A stretch of DNA of 64,000 nt, taken from assembly GCF_001598455.1 (NCBI RefSeq), contig NZ_BCYZ01000007.1:1-64000 (forward strand), in the 5' to 3' direction. This document shows, one piece after another, positions 60,026 through 64,000 of the stretch (position 1 is the first letter of the stretch; every line of letters begins with the position of its first letter). Under the pieces are notes generated by a model. The model had not been told where the DNA came from. It did no database searches and saw only the letters and a list, made by a program, of their open reading frames with translations. The DNA comes from Sphingomonas pruni NBRC 15498. GTDB taxonomy: Bacteria; Pseudomonadota; Alphaproteobacteria; Sphingomonadales; Sphingomonadaceae. The translations under genes were made by a program, and so were the position numbers.

Positions 60026-60109
60026 AGACCTCACACTCCCACTCGAGTAGGCGGGTGAGGGGTCCCGGCGAACCATTGCGCAGACACGCAAAATCGGCAT
60101 GACAGTGCA

Positions 60110-61615
60110 ATGAGCGACACCCAGCGCAGCATCGTGATCCTTGGCGGCGGCACCGCCGGGTGGATGGCGGCCAATCTGATCGCGCACCATCTGGCACAGG
60201 CAGTCAAGATCACCGTGATCGAATCCCCGGAGATCGGGATCGTCGGCGTCGGCGAAGGTTCGACGCCACAATTGAAGGCCTTTTTCGACACGCTCGGCAT
60301 CGCCGAAGCCGAATGGATGCCGCGCTGCAACGCGACGTATAAGACCGGGATCGGCTTTCGCGGCTGGTCCGAAGTGCCGGGGTTCGAGGGCTATTTCCAC
60401 CCCTTCCCCACCGAACTCGACGGCTTCACCGCGCCAGCCTTTTTTATCAATGCCTATGCGCGGCGGCACAATGCCGATGTCTGGGCGCACCCCGATCGCT
60501 TCTTCCTGCCGGCGGCGCTCGCTGCCCGGCGACTGGCACCGCTCGTCCCTGAAAGCTTCCCGTTCGGGATTGGCTATGGCTATCATTTCGACGCGCATCT
60601 GGTCGGCGCTTTCCTGCGCGACCATGCGATCCGATTGGGCGTCCGCCACCTTCAGCATCGTGTCGTCGATGTCGCGGTTGCCGATGGCCAGGTCCGCCAC
60701 CTCGTCGCCGAGGACGGTGTCATCATCGCCGGCGACTTCTTCGTCGACTGTAGCGGCTTCCGCTCGGTCATCGCGCAAGGAGCGCTGGGCGTCCCGTTTC
60801 TGCCGTTCGGCGCCAATTTGTACAACGACAGCGCAGTGGTGATGCCGACACCACGTGACGCATCCGGCACCAATTGCCAGACTCTCTCGACCGCGATGCG
60901 GCATGGCTGGGCTTGGGACATCCCGCTCACCAGCCGAACCGGTAACGGTTATGTCTACGCCAGCGATTATTGCTCGGCGGATGATGCGGAGACCGACTTG
61001 CGCGGGCATCTCGGACTGCTCGACTCACCCGTCGAGGCGCGCCACCTGAAGATGAAGGTTGGCCGCGTCGCCGAAAGTTGGGCGGGCAATTGTCTCGCGC
61101 TCGGCCTGGCGCAAGGGTTCATCGAACCGCTCGAGGCGACTGCGCTGCACATCGTGCAGGTGACGGTCGAAGGATTCCTCCACGCCTGGCGCGACAGCGA
61201 TTTCACGCCCAGGCTTCGCGATGAGTTCAACCAGATGATCGCCGCGCGCTACGAAGGCATTCGCGATTATATCGTGTGCCATTATCGCATGAGCCGGCGC
61301 ACCGACACGGACTATTGGCGCGACAACGCTACGAACCAGCATCTTTCGGACTCGCTCAAGGCGATCATCACCTGCTGGTTCACCGGCGGCGATCTCGAAA
61401 AGGAGATCACGCAGCAAGGCATCGCGGGCTATTACCCGCCACAGTCGTGGCATTGTCTGCTCGCCGGCTATGGGCAGTTTCCCGATCCGGCGTGGATCTC
61501 GTCGGACGTGCCGCGCCCGCCTACCGACATGGCAGCGATCGACGATTTCATCGCGAGATGCGCGCTGAATTTTTCGTCGCATGATGAGGCGCTGGCGGCG
61601 TTGGGCGTCGGCTAA
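60110..61615 (+). CDS. flavin-dependent tryptophan halogenase family protein
   Basis: This 501-aa flavoprotein has FAD motif ILGGGTAGWMAANL (10-23), the halogenase Lys78 in CNATYKTGIGFRGW, the diagnostic WAWDIP at 267-272 that blocks monooxygenase activity, and Glu342 in GFIEPLEATALHIVQ. These match PrnA-type tryptophan halogenases and their many relatives in sphingomonads and Caulobacter. It would use FADH2, O2 and halide to chlorinate or brominate an electron-rich aromatic; the substrate here is unknown and no flavin reductase, TonB receptor or biosynthetic cluster is adjacent. ATG at 60110 is the only sensible start. Confidence 0.92.
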   Translation: MSDTQRSIVILGGGTAGWMAANLIAHHLAQAVKITVIESPEIGIVGVGEGSTPQLKAFFDTLGIAEAEWMPRCNATYKTGIGFRGWSEVPGFEGYFHPFPTELDGFTAPAFFINAYARRHNADVWAHPDRFFLPAALAARRLAPLVPESFPFGIGYGYHFDAHLVGAFLRDHAIRLGVRHLQHRVVDVAVADGQVRHLVAEDGVIIAGDFFVDCSGFRSVIAQGALGVPFLPFGANLYNDSAVVMPTPRDASGTNCQTLSTAMRHGWAWDIPLTSRTGNGYVYASDYCSADDAETDLRGHLGLLDSPVEARHLKMKVGRVAESWAGNCLALGLAQGFIEPLEATALHIVQVTVEGFLHAWRDSDFTPRLRDEFNQMIAARYEGIRDYIVCHYRMSRRTDTDYWRDNATNQHLSDSLKAIITCWFTGGDLEKEITQQGIAGYYPPQSWHCLLAGYGQFPDPAWISSDVPRPPTDMAAIDDFIARCALNFSSHDEALAALGVG

Positions 61616-61675
61616 CGCCCCCGCTTAAGGGAGGGCGAAATCAGAAGCTGAGCAAAAAATCCGAACATCGCGTCC

Positions 61676-61779
61676 GACGCGGGAGTAAATCCCGCGTCGT
61701 CGGTCGGGTTGGTTTCACCAACCCGCCGACCGGACGGTCGCGTCGCTACGGCGACCGGCGAGCAGCGCTGCTGCTCGCC
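61676..61779. repeat. four contiguous hairpins between convergent genes
   Basis: GACGCGGGA/TCCCGCGTC (61676-61698), GTCGGTCGGGTTGGT/ACCAACCCGCCGAC with one bulge (61699-61730), GGTCGC/GCGACC (61736-61756) and GGCGAGCAGC/GCTGCTCGCC (61757-61779) follow one another with almost no spacer. They fill most of the gap between the halogenase stop (61615) and the DUF885 stop (61788). No T-tracts are present. Function may be two-way termination or it may be a compound mobile palindrome. Confidence 0.85.
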
Positions 61780-61787
61780 TCGCTCCG

Positions 61788-63560
61788 TCAGAACACCGAC
61801 TTCGCTTCGGTCCCCATCATCGCGCCGCGCACCAGCGGGATCGGCGGGCCGCCATAGGACAGGAACTGATCGTGGAACTGCTTCCACGCCTTGCGGCCGC
61901 CGCGCGTAGCGGTCCAGTCGTCACGCAGCTTGCGGATCATCAGCTTGCCCAGCGTGTAGTTGAGGTACGCCGGATCATAGGTGCCGCGTGCCGCCTGCTG
62001 GTCCGAATTGCCTTCGTCCTGATAGCATTGCTCGCGGAACATCTTGAACGAATCCGCCTGGGTCATGCCGCGCGCATGCATGCTGATCGCCGACAGGAAG
62101 CGGCAATCGCGCAGCAAGGCGTTGGACAATTCGCCGATATGCGTCTCGGGGTCGCCATTCCCCAGCCCGGCATCCCACATCATTTCCTCGGCATAATGCG
62201 CCCAGCCCTCCGCATAAGCATAACCCACGAACAGCTGACCGAAGAGCGACGGTGAGCGATTGGCGTGGAGGAACTGGACGAAGTGCCCCGGCATCACTTC
62301 GTGGACCGAGGTGAATAGCAGGTCCATCTTGCCGGGCACGAAACCGAGCTGCTTGGCCTTGGGCCAGCTCGGGTCGGGCGGCGAGATGTAATAGACCGAC
62401 GGGATGCCCTTATCGAACGGCCCGGGCGGATCGATATAGGCCGAATTCTGCCGATTATAGGGCGGGCTTTCCTCGACCAAAGCCTGTTCGGTGCCGGGGA
62501 TCGAGACGATGTCGTGCGACACCACGAACTGGCGCAGCATCGGGATCTGGCGCCGCGCCTCGGCCACCGGATCGTTTCCGGCCGGCTTGTTCGCGGACAT
62601 CTTGTCCATGCACGCCTGGATCGTCTTCTTCGGCGCGTATTTGGCGCAGGCTTGCTTTAGCGCTTCCTGGTTCTTGGCCAGGTCAACCTTGCCCGCGGCC
62701 TCAAGCTGGTCGAGCGGCGTGTCGACGCCCTCTGTCTCGGCGAGCATGCGCTGGAACTTCTCGGGTCCCAGGGCGAAATCCTTGGTCGCGGTCTTCTTCT
62801 GATTGCCAAGCCATTTGGCGAGGTCGCTGGTCACGATTGCGGCCGCTTCGGACGCGTCCTTCAGATCCTTCTGCATCTTCTTGTCGTGGACGCTGGCGAA
62901 CGCCTTGCGCGCGTCGCCGCGGTAATAATCGGCGAATCCGTTGAACGCGGCGACACCATATTTGATGAAGCTCTCCGGCATCGGCGTGCGCAAATTGGTA
63001 CGGATATTCCACACCGCCGACGGCACCTGGCGGAAGAACTTGATCAGTGCCTCCATCCGGACCTTCGCCGGCGCGTAAGGCCGCGCGATATAGGTGTTGG
63101 GATCGAGGCCGTTGCCGACATAATAAGCCGGATTGGTGTGCGGCTGGTCGGCATCTTCCAGCCAGAACAGTTTCCCGCGCGCGACCTGGATCAGATAATC
63201 GCGCTCGAATCCGTCCTCCTTGGACAGCTTGGCCTTGTCGAACGCCTGGGCATCGGTGATCGCCTTGTGCAGGAAATCGGCCTGCGCCTTCAGTCCGGCC
63301 GGACTCCAATCGGGCATCACCCCGTCAAATTCATGCTTGCCCTGATAGACCGCGAAGGCCGGGTCGAGCTTGAACCAACCGTTGATGAAGCCGTCGCGGA
63401 ACTGCGCCCATTGCGGCGACGGTGTGGTCGGCGCCGCTGCATTCGTGTTGGCGACGGCGGTTTCGTTGACATTGGTCGCGTTGACGTTGGTGGAGTTGGT
63501 GGACGAATGACACGACGCCAGCGCGATACAGGCGACCGCGCCCAGCAGCTTGAACTTCAT
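61788..63560 (-). CDS. DUF885 family metallopeptidase-like lipoprotein
   Basis: This 590-aa protein has a lipoprotein signal (lipobox ALASC near 16-20), then a low-complexity Asn/Thr/Val stretch (STNSTNVNATNVNETA, about 21-45) that probably acts as a linker from the membrane. The DUF885 fold carries HEVMPGHFVQFLH near 421, a gluzincin-type zinc motif with E and second His, and later YAEGWAHYAEEMMWD. It is likely a periplasmic carboxypeptidase or dipeptidase. GGAGAGTCC precedes the ATG. Confidence 0.9.
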   Translation of the reverse strand: MKFKLLGAVACIALASCHSSTNSTNVNATNVNETAVANTNAAAPTTPSPQWAQFRDGFINGWFKLDPAFAVYQGKHEFDGVMPDWSPAGLKAQADFLHKAITDAQAFDKAKLSKEDGFERDYLIQVARGKLFWLEDADQPHTNPAYYVGNGLDPNTYIARPYAPAKVRMEALIKFFRQVPSAVWNIRTNLRTPMPESFIKYGVAAFNGFADYYRGDARKAFASVHDKKMQKDLKDASEAAAIVTSDLAKWLGNQKKTATKDFALGPEKFQRMLAETEGVDTPLDQLEAAGKVDLAKNQEALKQACAKYAPKKTIQACMDKMSANKPAGNDPVAEARRQIPMLRQFVVSHDIVSIPGTEQALVEESPPYNRQNSAYIDPPGPFDKGIPSVYYISPPDPSWPKAKQLGFVPGKMDLLFTSVHEVMPGHFVQFLHANRSPSLFGQLFVGYAYAEGWAHYAEEMMWDAGLGNGDPETHIGELSNALLRDCRFLSAISMHARGMTQADSFKMFREQCYQDEGNSDQQAARGTYDPAYLNYTLGKLMIRKLRDDWTATRGGRKAWKQFHDQFLSYGGPPIPLVRGAMMGTEAKSVF

Positions 63561-63647
63561 TGGACTCTCCGAACCTTATAGGAGGGAGTGCTGCCAGATT
63601 GCGCGGCACGACGCCAGTGCGCTTGCTTCAGATCAACGCGCGGCCGC

Positions 63648-63965
63648 TTATTTGAGCGGGACGACAACCTCGTTGGGATTAACCACGTTGAGCTGCTTGC
63701 GGGTCAATTCGTCGGCCATGTCCGGATCGACCTTGTTCGGATCGAGCAACTGAACGCGATTGGCGAGCACCGTCTGCTTCTGCTTGAGCTCGGCAAGCTG
63801 CTGCTGCTTTTTGGCGAGCAGCCGCTGGTAATCGCCATAGGCTAGCGCGCCGTTGCTGCCGACAATCGCATAGGTACCGAAAAACGCCATGATCCCCAGC
63901 GCGAGCGCGGGAAAGGCGGCACGACGAAAAACGGAACCAAAGGTGGTGCGGCGACGGGACGACAT
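63648..63965 (-). CDS. ftsB: septum formation initiator family protein (FtsB/DivIC)
   Basis: This 105-aa protein has a basic cytoplasmic tail (SSRRRTTFGSVFRRA), one transmembrane helix (about 18-38, FPALALGIMAFFGTYAIVG) and a periplasmic leucine-zipper-like coiled coil (YQRLLAKKQQQLAELKQK), then a short end LLDPNKVDPDMADELTRK. This is the layout of FtsB, which joins FtsL and FtsQ in the divisome. It lies 87 nt upstream of the DUF885 gene, on the same strand. Confidence 0.88.
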   Translation of the reverse strand: MSSRRRTTFGSVFRRAAFPALALGIMAFFGTYAIVGSNGALAYGDYQRLLAKKQQQLAELKQKQTVLANRVQLLDPNKVDPDMADELTRKQLNVVNPNEVVVPLK

Positions 63966-64000
63966 CTTGGGTTCGTCTTGTCGCGCACCACGACTCGCGG

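Noticed and set aside
60031..60060. CCTCAC...GTGAGG stem after the DHA2-type MFS gene as a terminator
   Set aside because: The stem is short with a mismatched interior and no T-tract follows; not strong enough to list as a feature.

Overview
The window looks like a chromosomal stretch of a sphingomonad (Alphaproteobacteria, probably Sphingomonas or a close relative). The base composition is GC-rich. It carries an exosortase A (XrtA/EpsH) exopolysaccharide locus of the proteobacterial PEP-CTERM type, a PopZ-type DUF2497 protein beside TolC and a Pcm-like methyltransferase, and small GC-rich extragenic palindromes of the kind common in this group. The genus is inferred from these family memberships; no rRNA is present.

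Layout. 48-2229: tautomerase, a divergent SDR/HxlR pair, MAPEG protein and a 59-aa basic protein. 2339-20443: the XrtA locus. Its minus-strand main operon runs export lipoprotein, chain-length protein, tyrosine kinase, outer-membrane protein, ATPase, deacetylase, FemAB protein, glycosyltransferase, exosortase A-EpsI, amidotransferase, mostly with overlapping or nearly touching genes. Next to it lie PLP decarboxylase and acyl-CoA ligase (minus), then ACP and two alpha/beta hydrolases (plus). An imm11-like gene is wedged into the divergent gap. 20500-30230: housekeeping and catabolic genes (trxB, esterase, thiolase, CoA lyase, S9 peptidase, popZ-like, tolC, pcm-like). 30414-35724: tRNA-Cys, aldo/keto reductase, response regulator, TPR-sensor hybrid kinase and EAL phosphodiesterase. 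36167-41025: a TetR-controlled EmrAB-NodT type efflux operon. 41120-47249: phosphate transporter, MHS-type MFS, a double-retropepsin/PDZ protein and an amidohydrolase. 47367-63965: methyltransferase, UvrD helicase, a low-GC orphan gene, PAP2, a secreted RDD-repeat protein, WYL and ChaN/EreA-like orphans, DUF427, GH92, cupin/MFS pair, flavin halogenase, DUF885 peptidase and FtsB.

How parts work together. The XrtA operon should assemble, modify (deacetylation, acyl/aminoacyl transfer, amidotransfer) and export a polysaccharide, and exosortase A should process PEP-CTERM proteins encoded elsewhere. I see no PEP-CTERM substrate, polymerase or priming transferase here. The decarboxylase-ligase-ACP-hydrolase set looks like a small biosynthetic module of unknown product.

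Most notable unexplained signals: (1) two related plus-strand RNA-like elements (about 44195-44313 and 45645-45753) flanking the PDZ protease gene. Each has two hairpins with CCCC loops and a near-identical terminator, and each is preceded by iterated TGCGACA boxes. (2) A low-GC orphan gene behind uvrD with a membrane-like C-terminus and a possible abortive-infection-type N-terminal domain. (3) An in-frame palindromic element inside uvrD. (4) Four back-to-back hairpins between the halogenase and DUF885 genes. (5) A 17-codon reading frame with a strong ribosome-binding site followed by a large hairpin in a 442-nt gap.
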